NCBI GenBank assembly: GCA_013177945.1 | Contig: JABLXW010000016.1 | Location: 1 to 64,000 of the forward strand | Direction: 5' to 3' | Length of the DNA: 64,000 nt | From: Bacillota bacterium | GTDB lineage: Bacteria; Bacillota; DSM-12270; Thermacetogeniales; Thermacetogeniaceae | Shown here: positions 49,724 to 57,932 of the stretch, piece by piece | Layout of the letters: the number at the start of each line of letters is the position of its first letter | How positions within the stretch are numbered: the first letter of the stretch is position 1 | Made by a program: the position numbers and the translations under genes | Notes under the pieces: model-generated | Told to the model about the DNA's origin: nothing | Databases searched by the model: none | Seen by the model: only the letters and a program-made list of their open reading frames with translations

Positions 49724-50629
49724 GTGGGAGCACCGCGGCTCGGAAGGGTCGGTTACATTAACTGCCTCCCCATTTTTTATGCCCTGGAAAAGGGCCTGAT
49801 CCAGGTTCCCGCCCGGATCGTTGCGGATCACCCGAGCCGCCTGAACAGCCTGCTGGCAGCCGGGGAGCTTGAGGTTTCGGCAGTTTCTTCGATTGCCTAC
49901 GCGAGCCTCCGGGAGACCTGCGTGGTTTTGCCCGGGTTGTCCATTGCCAGCGACGGGCCGGTCTGGAGCGTGGCCCTGCTGAGCAGGGTCCCGGTGTCAA
50001 GGCTGGAGGGGCGCCGGGTTTCTCTCACCCCCTATTCCGCAACGAGCATCATCCTGCTCCAGATTCTTCTGGCGCGGTTTTACGGGATCGAGGTGGAGCT
50101 TTTCACCCGTCCTCCGGGTGTTTCCCCCTGGTGGGGGGAACCGGAGGCAACCCTGGTCATCGGAGATGAGGCGCTGAAATTTGCCTCGCCCCCGTCCTGC
50201 CCCAGGGATTGCTACATCTACGACCTGGGTGCGGAGTGGAAAAAGTTTACCGGGAAGCACATGGTCTATGCCTTGTGGGTGGCAAGACGGGAGTTTGCAG
50301 AGCAGTCTCCCGCCCTTTTGGAAGAAATCCACCGGGGCTTGCAGGCAGCCAGGCGCTGGGGGCATGAAAACCGGAGCGTGGTTGCGGAAGCGGCCAGTCG
50401 TCTTGTTGACCTTCCGGTTTCGACTTTAGTGGATTATTTCCACCACCTGAAGTACGAACTGGATGGAGATTACCTGGAGGGGCTCCACCGTTTCTATGCC
50501 TGCGCCTGGCAGTGCAGGCTCCTGGCGCAGCCGGTTCAGGTGGAGCTGTGGAGGGAAGCTGATGCAGGGGGAGTTGAGAATGGAGTCCATCATTGCCAGG
50601 GTGAGGCGCGGAGCGCGGCTGAGCCCTGA
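49724..50629 (+). CDS. mqnA: Chorismate dehydratase MqnA
   Basis: 301 residues. Converts chorismate to 3-[(1-carboxyvinyl)oxy]benzoate, the first step of the futalosine route to menaquinone. The periplasmic-binding-like fold is shown by RLGRVGYINCLPIFYALEKG, HPSRLNSLLAAGELEVSAVSSIAYA and ATLVIGDEALKF. GTG 49724 is nine bases after GGAG; ATG 49715 lies directly on that motif. The gene follows mqnE by 15 bp and overlaps mqnC. Confidence 0.93.
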   Translation: MGAPRLGRVGYINCLPIFYALEKGLIQVPARIVADHPSRLNSLLAAGELEVSAVSSIAYASLRETCVVLPGLSIASDGPVWSVALLSRVPVSRLEGRRVSLTPYSATSIILLQILLARFYGIEVELFTRPPGVSPWWGEPEATLVIGDEALKFASPPSCPRDCYIYDLGAEWKKFTGKHMVYALWVARREFAEQSPALLEEIHRGLQAARRWGHENRSVVAEAASRLVDLPVSTLVDYFHHLKYELDGDYLEGLHRFYACAWQCRLLAQPVQVELWREADAGGVENGVHHCQGEARSAAEP

Positions 50630-51638
50630 GGAGGGGCTTTTTCTGCTGGAGCGGGGAGATCTCCTTACCCTGGGCTGGCTTGCGGATGAGGTGAGGAGGG
50701 CTAAGCACCCGGAGGGAGTTGTCACCTTCGTCATTGACCGGAACATCAATTACACCAACATCTGCGTTTCCGGCTGCCGCTTTTGTGCCTTTTACCGGCC
50801 CCCGGGGCACCCCGAGGGATACCTTTTGAGCCGGGAGGAGATCTTCCAGAAGATCGAGGAGACCCTTGCCGCCGGGGGGACCCAGATCCTGATGCAGGGG
50901 GGGCTTAACCCCACCCTCAGCCTGGAGTACTTCGAGGATCTCTTTGCAGCGATCAAAGCGCGCTACCCCGTCACCCTGCACTCCCTCTCCCCTGTGGAGA
51001 TCGATTACCTGGCGCGCCGGAGCGGCCTTACGCTGGAAGAGGTTATTGCCCGCCTGCGGGCCGCGGGGCTTGACTCCATTCCCGGCGGGGGTGCGGAGAT
51101 CCTGGTGGACCGGGTGCGCCAGGAGATCAGCCCCCGGAAAACAAGCGCGGCCCGCTGGCTGGAGGTGATGGCCGCCGCCCACCGCCTGGGGCTGAAAACC
51201 ACCGCTACAATGATGTTCGGGAGCCGGGAGACCCTTGCCGAACGCATTGCCCACCTGGAGGCCATCCGCTCCCTCCAGGATGACACCGGGGGGTTCACCG
51301 CCTTTATCCCCTGGCCGTACCAGCCCGGAAATACAGCGCTGGGGGGCGAGCCGGTGTCGGCCCGGGACTACCTGCGCACCCTTGCGGTGAGCCGCCTCTA
51401 CCTGGATAATATTCCCAACATCCAGGTTTCCTGGGTGACCCAGGGGGCAAAAATCGCCCAGGTTGCCCTGGCCTTTGGCGCCAACGACTTCGGTTCCACG
51501 ATGCTGGAGGAGAACGTGGTCCGGGCGACCGGGATCTGCAACAGAAGCTCGGCTCCTGAAATTGTGGCCCTCATCAGAAATGCCGGTTTCCGCCCGGCCC
51601 AGCGGGACAATTTGTACCGGATTTTGAAGCACTACTAG
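50580..51638 (+). CDS. mqnC: Cyclic dehypoxanthinyl futalosine synthase MqnC
   Basis: 352 residues. Radical SAM cyclase of the futalosine pathway. The cluster motif is C62-x3-C66-x2-C69 (NYTNICVSGCRFCAF). TLHSLSPVEIDYLARRSGL and GGGAEILVDRVRQEISPRKTSAARWLEVM match the family. ATG 50580, six bases after AGGGGGAG, gives the usual N-terminus; ATG 50562 is an alternative. It overlaps mqnA by 50 bp. mqnD, which splits the cyclic product, and later steps are not in the window. Confidence 0.93.
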   Translation: MESIIARVRRGARLSPEEGLFLLERGDLLTLGWLADEVRRAKHPEGVVTFVIDRNINYTNICVSGCRFCAFYRPPGHPEGYLLSREEIFQKIEETLAAGGTQILMQGGLNPTLSLEYFEDLFAAIKARYPVTLHSLSPVEIDYLARRSGLTLEEVIARLRAAGLDSIPGGGAEILVDRVRQEISPRKTSAARWLEVMAAAHRLGLKTTATMMFGSRETLAERIAHLEAIRSLQDDTGGFTAFIPWPYQPGNTALGGEPVSARDYLRTLAVSRLYLDNIPNIQVSWVTQGAKIAQVALAFGANDFGSTMLEENVVRATGICNRSSAPEIVALIRNAGFRPAQRDNLYRILKHY

Positions 51639-51664
51639 GCCGGTTAAAGGCCGGAGAGACGGAT

Positions 51665-51832
51665 TTACAACGATTTCGCATCAACCCGTCTGGCGGCCGG
51701 GTTTTTTGGCGGCAAGGACAGAGAGAGAAGGACTTCAAGAATGAGGAGAATTCCGCTCAGAATGGAAAAGATTCCGCGGAGAAGCCGGGATGTGATCTGG
51801 AATGCTTCAACCTGCTGCTGATCTTCTTGCAT
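51665..51832 (-). CDS. Small hydrophobic membrane protein, unknown
   Basis: 55 residues: a polar N-terminus, one long hydrophobic stretch (LLRGIFSILSGILLILEVLLSLSL), then a basic tail. The ATG at 51832 has GGGGGAGGAGAAATCG before it, a strong ribosome binding site that argues for a real gene. The hydrophobic part slightly recalls a single repeat of YggT proteins, but I do not recognise the family. It is convergent with mqnC and divergent from the methyltransferase. Confidence 0.6.
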   Translation of the reverse strand: MQEDQQQVEAFQITSRLLRGIFSILSGILLILEVLLSLSLPPKNPAARRVDAKSL

Positions 51833-52066
51833 CGATTTCTCCTCCCCCAAATTTTTTCTCTTTATCATATTCCCCTTTCTCCTTTTTGGTGCCCTCGACC
51901 GGTGCGCCCTGTCGGCTGCCTGCTCCTGGCAGGCGGAGACCGCCAAATCCCCAACAAACCCTTCCCGCCCATGGCCTCTCTTCCTGCGGTGCCGCCGCCT
52001 CAACCGGGGACAAAGGGGAAGGATGTGTTAAAATGAATGAGAGAATGCTTGAAGGGGGCGGATCAG

Positions 52067-52984
52067 ATGAAAGCCGGTACCGTCGCGGAAAAACTGGCTG
52101 CAGCCTGGCGGGATCCTCGTTTCTGGAGCGAGGCCTGGCAGGCGGCGCGCGAAAAGTCTCTGTTTGCGCGCCAGCGCCCAGAGCGGGCCGGGACTGACTG
52201 GTGGAACAGGCGGGCGGCGCGCTTTGCCGCCCAGACTCAAGAAGGGGACATTGAGGAACGGGTCGCGAAAGTAATGCACATGCTCGGGCACAAGGATGCC
52301 CTGAAAAAAGAAGCCCGCCTTCTGGACATCGGAGCGGGCCCGGGGAATTTCGCCCTTCCCCTGGCGCGGCGGGTGCAGCAGGTGGTTGCCCTCGATCCGG
52401 CCGGGGAAATGCTGGAAATTTTAAGGCAGCGCGCTCAGGAGCAGGGGATTGCCAACGTCGAAGCCGTGAACCGGGCCTGGGAAGAGGTGGATCTGGATGC
52501 CGCCGGGTGGCAGGGTGCCTTTGACGTTGTGCTGGCGCTGATGACCCCGGCCCTGAAGGATGAGGAAAGCCTGCGGAAGATGCTGGCTGCCTGCCGGGGC
52601 GTTTTCCTCGCCGGGGGGCATCTCCGGCGGGAAGACCCGGTGCGGCAGGAGCTCTGGAGGGAGCTGGGCCTGGGCGAAATGCCGGAAATCTGCCCGGATC
52701 CCTTTTACGTTTTCCACTGGCTGTACGCTTCAGGCTTCTGCCCCGACCTGGAAGTCAGTTGCCACTGCTTCGAGCGGGAACTGCTCCCGGATGAGGCCAG
52801 AGCTGAGCTGGAGGACTTTCTCTTTCCTTACCTGGAATTGACGCCGCAGATCCGGGAGCGCGTCGGGGATTTCGTGGAGAAACGGAGCCGGAGCGGCACA
52901 TTCCGCATCACCCGCTTCTTTGTGGTGGGTTGGGTCCTTTGCTCCGTAAAGCCCCAGGGCCATCCCCGGCACCACCATCACTAG
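52067..52984 (+). CDS. SAM-dependent methyltransferase with His-rich C-terminus
   Basis: 305 residues. Class I methyltransferase fold: motif I RLLDIGAGPGNFALPLARRV (about residues 88-107), then VVALDPAGEMLEIL, and VVLALMTPALKD. The protein ends GHPRHHHH, a run of His unlike the rest, suggesting metal binding. The substrate is unknown. ATG 52067 follows AAGGGGGCGG; an ATG at 52037 in frame has no ribosome binding site. Confidence 0.78.
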   Translation: MKAGTVAEKLAAAWRDPRFWSEAWQAAREKSLFARQRPERAGTDWWNRRAARFAAQTQEGDIEERVAKVMHMLGHKDALKKEARLLDIGAGPGNFALPLARRVQQVVALDPAGEMLEILRQRAQEQGIANVEAVNRAWEEVDLDAAGWQGAFDVVLALMTPALKDEESLRKMLAACRGVFLAGGHLRREDPVRQELWRELGLGEMPEICPDPFYVFHWLYASGFCPDLEVSCHCFERELLPDEARAELEDFLFPYLELTPQIRERVGDFVEKRSRSGTFRITRFFVVGWVLCSVKPQGHPRHHHH

Positions 52985-53133
52985 CGCCGCCGGAGAATCG
53001 GAGCCGATTAAAGCGCACCTTCCTTTCAGGAGCGGAGCTTCGAAAAAGGAATCCCGGACTTCTTCCGGCAAGGGGGTTTGCCGGCCCTCCGGGCCGGTCG
53101 CGGCGGCTTCCTGCCCCAAACCCGGGTAAAGGG

Positions 53134-53763
53134 TTATTCGGTGGGTTGCGGGTACGACCCGCGGTAGATCTGGGAATCCGGAAGATACGGCTGGAGGCGC
53201 CGGTTCACCTCGGCCCAGTCGATGTTGCGGAAGAAGGTGTTTAAATACCCGGCCCTGTTGGTGCCGTAGTCGATGAAGTATGCATGTTCGTAAACATCAA
53301 GGACGAGGAGAGGAACCGTCCTCTGGATCCCCCCGAGATTGTGGGCGTCCAGCAGAAAGTTGCGCAGCCTCTCTTCGTCCAGGTCGAGGGCGAGGATCCC
53401 CCATCCCCGCGCGGCCAGGCCCAGGGCATAGAAATCTTCGCTCCAGGTGCGCCCGGAACCGAAGTCCCGGTCCAGAAAATAGCCGATTTCCCCGTCAGGA
53501 GGGCCGCCGCGCCCGCCCAGGTTCCCAAAGTAGAGCTCATGCAGCTTAATCCCGTTCAGGCTGTAGGTTTCTTCCAGCTTGAGCTCCCGGTACTCGCTGT
53601 AGGTTGCGTTGGCTGCCGCCCTGTCTGACCGGGGCAGTTTTCCCCGGATCTCGTTTGTTTTGTTGACATAGCCCACGTAGAGCTTGTAGTGTTCCGCGAG
53701 CTGCCTCTCCGAAAGCCCCGGCAGGGACCTGTATTTGAGAGGCCTGGGTTTGAATTCTGCCAT
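53134..53763 (-). CDS. Fe/Mn superoxide dismutase family protein (divergent)
   Basis: 209 residues. The four metal ligands fit H25, H75, D156 and H160, with LVLDVYEHAYFIDYG as the signature. The first ligand lies in LAEHYKLYVGYVNKTNEI, not the classic HHxxYV pattern, so the active-site Tyr arrangement differs from standard SodA/SodB. In an anaerobe it would remove superoxide during oxygen exposure. A hairpin (CCCTGGT/ACCAGGG, 53774-53796) lies just upstream and overlaps the ribosome binding site. It follows the glycosyltransferase gene by 58 bp on the minus strand and is probably cotranscribed. Confidence 0.83.
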   Translation of the reverse strand: MAEFKPRPLKYRSLPGLSERQLAEHYKLYVGYVNKTNEIRGKLPRSDRAAANATYSEYRELKLEETYSLNGIKLHELYFGNLGGRGGPPDGEIGYFLDRDFGSGRTWSEDFYALGLAARGWGILALDLDEERLRNFLLDAHNLGGIQRTVPLLVLDVYEHAYFIDYGTNRAGYLNTFFRNIDWAEVNRRLQPYLPDSQIYRGSYPQPTE

Positions 53764-53821
53764 GCCGTTCCCTCCCTGGTTCCTTTTTTACCAGGGTATG
53801 CAGCACCTGCTTCAAAGGTTT

Positions 53822-54970
53822 TTAACTGCACCAGAGTGCGGGGTGGTGGCTGCAGGCGGCGAGGTTTAAAATGTGCCGGGCCGCCGTGAGGGCTGCCCCG
53901 GGCCGCCCGGCCGCCCGGGCGCTTTCCCTCAGCATTTCCAGGAGGGGCGGTTCGCTCAGGAGCTGGATGAGCCTTGCTTCCAGCTGCCTGAGGTTGCGAA
54001 CGGCAAGGGCGGCTCCGATTTCCGTGAGGTACCTTGTGTTTTCGGCCTCCTGGCCGGGGATGGGGCGGTAAATGAGCATGGGAAGGCCCACGGCCAGGGC
54101 TTCGGAAGTGGTCAGCCCTCCTGCCTTGGTGATCAGGAGGTCCGCTGCTGCCATGTACTCCTCCACGTTTTCCACGTAGCCTGAGACCAGGAGCGGCTTT
54201 TTCATTTTCGGAGCGAGCCTCCGGAGGCGCCGGTAGAGCCGCCGGTCCTTGCCCGTTACCGCCAGGACCTGGAGGGGGAGAGGGAGGCGGTCCAGCAGCC
54301 GGCAGATGGACGGGATTCCCCGGAGCATCCCCACTGCTCCTGCCATGATGAGAATCACGGGGACGCCGGGGTTGAGGCCGAATTTTTCGAACAGGAAGGG
54401 CCGGGAGGGGAGGCTGGCGAACTTCGGGTCGATGGGGATCCCGGTGACGGCAATTTTAGTGCCGGGCACACCCCGCCCGATCAGCCCTTCCCGGACCTGC
54501 TCCGACCCTACCAGGTAGAGGTCCGTCCAGGGGTGGATCCACTGGTTGTGGACGGCGTAGTCGGTGATCACGGTGACCAGGGGGACCCTGAGCAGTCCCT
54601 GCTTTTTCAGGCGCGAAACCGCTCCTGCGGCTACAGAGTAGGTGGCGACGATCAGGTGGGGCCGGCGCGCCTGCAGAAGGCCGAGAATTTTTTGAACTCC
54701 TAGGTAGTTGAACTTCTTTTCCCAGAGCGGATCGATTTTCAGGCGGTTCGTGGCACGGTAGAAGTACCCGTAGAGGGAAGGGGCGTTGCGGACCGATTTT
54801 GCGTAGGTGAAGGAGGTAACCCTGTTCCAGGTGGGGCTGATCAGCTCCACGAAGTCGACGATTTCTGTCTTCAGATCTTTCTGGTGAAGCAGCAGGGCTT
54901 TCGCGACGGCGCGGGCCGCCTGCCAGTGCCCTCCTCCGTAGCTGGCCGTAAAGATGAGAATGTTTAGCAT
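53822..54970 (-). CDS. Diacylglycerol glycosyltransferase (MGDG synthase/UgtP-like, GT28)
   Basis: 382 residues. The N-terminal MGDG-synthase-like domain shows FTASYGGGHWQAARAVAKALL, and the GT28 donor-binding half carries KAGGLTTSEALAVGLPMLIYRPIPGQEAENTRYL. Family members put glucose or galactose on diacylglycerol, making membrane glycolipids and sometimes the lipoteichoic acid anchor. The sugar used cannot be read here. ATG 54970 follows GGGGAGGAG on the minus strand. Confidence 0.85.
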   Translation of the reverse strand: MLNILIFTASYGGGHWQAARAVAKALLLHQKDLKTEIVDFVELISPTWNRVTSFTYAKSVRNAPSLYGYFYRATNRLKIDPLWEKKFNYLGVQKILGLLQARRPHLIVATYSVAAGAVSRLKKQGLLRVPLVTVITDYAVHNQWIHPWTDLYLVGSEQVREGLIGRGVPGTKIAVTGIPIDPKFASLPSRPFLFEKFGLNPGVPVILIMAGAVGMLRGIPSICRLLDRLPLPLQVLAVTGKDRRLYRRLRRLAPKMKKPLLVSGYVENVEEYMAAADLLITKAGGLTTSEALAVGLPMLIYRPIPGQEAENTRYLTEIGAALAVRNLRQLEARLIQLLSEPPLLEMLRESARAAGRPGAALTAARHILNLAACSHHPALWCS

Positions 54971-55235
54971 TGACTCCTCCCCCTATTCGGTATTGTTTTA
55001 AGAATTTTATGCCGGCCGGCCCAATATTTTTTCTTCACTGCCGGGGGCGGAAATCGCAACTGCCGTTCCTGAAGCATGTCCCCCAAGAACAATTCAGCGT
55101 TTTGTTAATTTTTCCTCCCCCCGGGTGGAATTCTTCCGTTGAATGAAACACGGCTGCAGGGACCGTTTTCTCGAGCAGGGAAGCGGAAAGATCGGTCGAA
55201 GAATATAAACAGGTAGCTCGAGAAGGGAGAAGTTA

Positions 55236-55802
55236 ATGGACGATCTGGTAGAGTTTCTGCTCCAGTACGGTTTGGCCGGATTGCTTGTGGTTGCTTTTGT
55301 TGAAGCCTCTTTCTTTCCGGTTCCTCCCGATGCCCTGCTGATTCCCCTGGTGCTTTTAAAGCCCGGGCGCGGCCTGTGGTACGCTTTCCTCTGCACCCTT
55401 GCCTCGGCCGCAGGGGGCCTCTTCGGGCATTTCCTGGGAAAACTGGCGGGACGCCCCCTGCTGGAGCACTATGTTCAGGGGAAGCGGCTTGCCCGGATCG
55501 AAGATCTTTTTCAGAAGTACGGGGGCTGGGCCGTGGCCTTCGCCGCCCTGACTCCGGTTCCCTACAAGGTCTTTACCATCGCGGCGGGGGTTTTTCTCGT
55601 AAGGCGGCGGATCGTTTTCGTGAGTTCTTTGCTGGGGCGGGGAGTGCGTTTTTTCTTTGAGGCGCTGGCTGTTGATCTGATGGGGCCCGCGGCGGTGGCC
55701 CTCCTGAAAAAGTATTCGGGGCCGGTTACCTTTGGCCTTGGGGTTTTGCTGGTGGGCGCGGCGGTGTGGTATACTTGGTACAGACAGAAACGCTCCAGGT
55801 GA
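55236..55802 (+). CDS. DedA/YqaA-family (VTT domain) membrane protein
   Basis: 188 residues with about four or five membrane segments. EASFFPVPPDALLIPLVLL and PVPYKVFTIAAGVFLV are the hallmarks of the YqaA branch of DedA proteins. Some DedA proteins act as undecaprenyl phosphate or phospholipid translocases; the YqaA branch is not well defined. ATG 55236 follows AGAAGGGAGAAG. The 265 bp before it (54971-55235) contain no gene I can support. Confidence 0.85.
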   Translation: MDDLVEFLLQYGLAGLLVVAFVEASFFPVPPDALLIPLVLLKPGRGLWYAFLCTLASAAGGLFGHFLGKLAGRPLLEHYVQGKRLARIEDLFQKYGGWAVAFAALTPVPYKVFTIAAGVFLVRRRIVFVSSLLGRGVRFFFEALAVDLMGPAAVALLKKYSGPVTFGLGVLLVGAAVWYTWYRQKRSR

Positions 55803-55880
55803 TTTTTAGAAGGGGAGAGGAGCAAGGCAAAAGCTTGACTCAGTGGTCTGAACTCTTTTAGTTAAAGGGGGGCCTTGCCG

Positions 55881-56726
55881 ATGCCAGATGCGGCCCGGGA
55901 CTTGCTTTCGACCGCTGAAGTCTGCCGGATTCTGGGGGTTACGCCGCGCGAGGTGCGCCGCCTTGCTGCGGAAGGCTATCTTGAAATCAAGCGCGTTGAC
56001 CGCTGCAAGCACGGAATCCTGCCGTTTTTTTCTGAGAGGCAGGTGGAAGCTGTCCGGCGCCAGCTGCCCCGGATTTTAAGACAGTGGGAAGGGAGGGAGG
56101 GCGCCGAAAGGGGGGCGGCGGCCGCCTGGAAGCGGCTCAGGGAGTGGCGCTCCTGCCATCAAACTAAATTAAGAAAAGAAAGGTTTCTCAAAGCCCTGGA
56201 AGAGCTTCCGGAGAAGAGCGGTCTGCTCCTGCGTGCCGCCTATTACCTTTACCACCTCAACCACTATGCGAAGGCGGGGGAATCCTATCTTTACGATCTC
56301 AAGGAAAAAGTGCTGGCCTGTATGGCGGCTCATTTTGCGCCCGAAGATGGCTTGCGGTTGTACTTTATTCCCGGCCCCGCCCGGATTCGCCTCTGCCCTG
56401 CCTGCAGGCGCCGGGCGCGGAGTCAAAAGAAAACCTATCTGGAATACTGCCGTCTCACCGGAGGGTGCCCCTGCTGCCGCAGGGATGAAGATTACTACAG
56501 CCTGTACGAGTTTCTGATTGAGTCAGAGGAGCACCGCTTCTGCTTCCATACTCCTGCCCAGCTCGGCCGGAAATGGCTCAAAGGGATGGAGATCCCGGAG
56601 AAGGAGGGTTCGGAGCGGGAAGGCGGCTACCCTTTTGGGAGGCCGATTTTCCCAGGGGAGGCGGCAGCCGTAAACCTCGCCGAGGTGATCGAAGAACTCG
56701 AAAAGTTCCTCAAAAATTTTACCTGA
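55881..56726 (+). CDS. HTH-domain protein with Cys motifs, unknown function
   Basis: 281 residues. Residues about 8-55 look like a MerR/excisionase-type winged helix: LLSTAEVCRILGVTPREVRRLAAEGYLEI. The middle (95-165) is helical, rich in Tyr and Leu. Then come C172-PA-C175, C190 and C196-P-CC199, a likely zinc or cluster site. I do not recognise the whole protein. ATG 55881 is eight bases after AAAGGGGGG; TTG 55875 is possible. It sits upstream of an exporter operon with a perfect palindrome between them, so a transcription regulator of that operon is a reasonable but untested guess. Confidence 0.7.
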   Translation: MPDAARDLLSTAEVCRILGVTPREVRRLAAEGYLEIKRVDRCKHGILPFFSERQVEAVRRQLPRILRQWEGREGAERGAAAAWKRLREWRSCHQTKLRKERFLKALEELPEKSGLLLRAAYYLYHLNHYAKAGESYLYDLKEKVLACMAAHFAPEDGLRLYFIPGPARIRLCPACRRRARSQKKTYLEYCRLTGGCPCCRRDEDYYSLYEFLIESEEHRFCFHTPAQLGRKWLKGMEIPEKEGSEREGGYPFGRPIFPGEAAAVNLAEVIEELEKFLKNFT

Positions 56727-56743
56727 TAGAAAAGATTTTTCGG

Positions 56744-56769
56744 GGGCTTGACCGGAGCCGGTCAAGCCC
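56744..56769. promoter_or_regulatory. Perfect 26-bp palindrome, candidate operator
   Basis: GGGCTTGACCGG and CCGGTCAAGCCC are 12-bp arms around AG. No T-run follows on either strand, so a simple terminator is not the obvious reading. A GCTTGAC half-site with a nearby GGTC occurs again at 55833-55848, just before the HTH gene. Confidence 0.55.
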
Positions 56770-56808
56770 GTTGGTGCGTGAGCCCAACACAAGGCAGGAG
56801 GGTGAACT

Positions 56809-57867
56809 GTGGCGGAAGAGAAGGATCAAGAGAGGCAGGGGTCGGGAAGGGGAGCCAGGCGGATTTTGGGAGTTATCCTGCTTTTCTTTTTCCTCGGGGG
56901 AGGGGGAGGGTTTGCCTGTCTTCGTTTTGGACCGAAGCTTCGGTCAAAAACGGGCAGTGCCGGCCTGATTTCTGCAAGCGGAACCATTGAAGCGACGGAA
57001 ATCGATGTCTGCCCTGAGGTGGGGGGCCGGATCGTTTCCCTGCAGGTGGAGGCGGGCGAGCAGGTGAAGGCCGGACAGGTTATTGCAGTTCTGGATCAGG
57101 CTCAACTCCAGGCCCAGGTCGAGGGGGCAAGGGCAGCCCTCGCCCGCGCCCGGGCGCGTTTGGAGGATCTCGAGGCCGGGGCGCGGGAGGAGGAAAAAGG
57201 TGAAGCGGCAGCAGCTCTGGAGCAGGCGCGGGTGAGCCGCGAGCGCGCGGCGCGGGACTGGGAACGGGTGGCTGCGCTTTACGAGGCAGGAGCAGTTTCC
57301 GAACAGGAGCGCGACCGGGCCCGGACCGCTCTTGAGCTTGCCGAGGCGCAGCTGAAAGCGGCAGAGCAGCGCCTTGCTCTGGTGGAGGCCGGAGCGCGGC
57401 CCGGCGTCATTGCCCAGGCGCGCCAGGAGGTGCGCCAGGCGCAGGCCGCCCTTGCCCAGGCGGAGGCGGCTTTAAGCCGCACCGTGCTCCGGGCGCCTGT
57501 TAGCGGAACAGTTTTGCTGAAGAATTTCGAGGTCGGGGAAATCGCGGCGCCCGGTGTACCCGTCGTCACCCTTGCGGACCTCCGGCAGATGTGGCTGCGC
57601 CTGTACCTGCCCGAGCCTGATCTGGGGAGGGTGAAGCTGGGGGCGGAGGTTGAAGTCAGCGTAGATTCTTTTCCGAACCGGACTTTTCGGGGAAAAATCA
57701 CCGAAATCTCCCAGCAGGCGGAGTTCACTCCCAAGTTTGTGCAGACAAAAAAGGAGCGGGTCAACCTGGTCTTTGCGGTGAAGGTGCTCGTTCCTAACCC
57801 TGAAGGGCTGCTGAAGCCCGGCATGCCGGCTGATGCCGTGATTCACACCGGCCTCAACGGTAGTTGA
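56809..57867 (+). CDS. HlyD/EmrA-family membrane fusion protein (YbhG-like)
   Basis: 352 residues. One membrane anchor (about residues 19-37), a biotinyl-lipoyl-like domain (GGRIVSLQVEAGEQVKAGQVIAVLD), a long coiled-coil hairpin rich in Ala, Arg and Glu (about 105-220), and the second lipoyl half (LRAPVSGTVLLKNFEVGEIAAPG). It starts with GTG 56809 after GGAGGGTG. With the next three genes it forms an exporter like E. coli YbhGFSR. In a Gram-positive cell there is no outer membrane for it to reach, so it likely acts as an extracytoplasmic adaptor. Confidence 0.85.
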   Translation: MAEEKDQERQGSGRGARRILGVILLFFFLGGGGGFACLRFGPKLRSKTGSAGLISASGTIEATEIDVCPEVGGRIVSLQVEAGEQVKAGQVIAVLDQAQLQAQVEGARAALARARARLEDLEAGAREEEKGEAAAALEQARVSRERAARDWERVAALYEAGAVSEQERDRARTALELAEAQLKAAEQRLALVEAGARPGVIAQARQEVRQAQAALAQAEAALSRTVLRAPVSGTVLLKNFEVGEIAAPGVPVVTLADLRQMWLRLYLPEPDLGRVKLGAEVEVSVDSFPNRTFRGKITEISQQAEFTPKFVQTKKERVNLVFAVKVLVPNPEGLLKPGMPADAVIHTGLNGS

Positions 57868-57932
57868 ACTGCCCCTTAAGGCCGGGGCAGGATTTATGCT
57901 TGCCGGGTATAGCAGGAAACGGGAGGAAGGAA

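Noticed and set aside
50247-51632. 461-codon open frame on the minus strand
   Set aside because: Antisense to mqnA and mqnC, both well supported.
51802-52197. 131-codon plus-strand open frame upstream of the methyltransferase
   Set aside because: It overlaps the methyltransferase start in another frame and lacks a binding site; the composition is Pro/Ser-rich noise.
53081-53097. Terminator between the methyltransferase and superoxide dismutase genes
   Set aside because: CCGGCCC and GGGCCGG pair perfectly around TCC, but there is no T-run on either side; it may still act as a stop, but I cannot support the call.
52930-53244. 104-codon plus-strand open frame
   Set aside because: It overlaps the ends of the methyltransferase and superoxide dismutase genes, is Pro/Arg-rich and has no homology signal.
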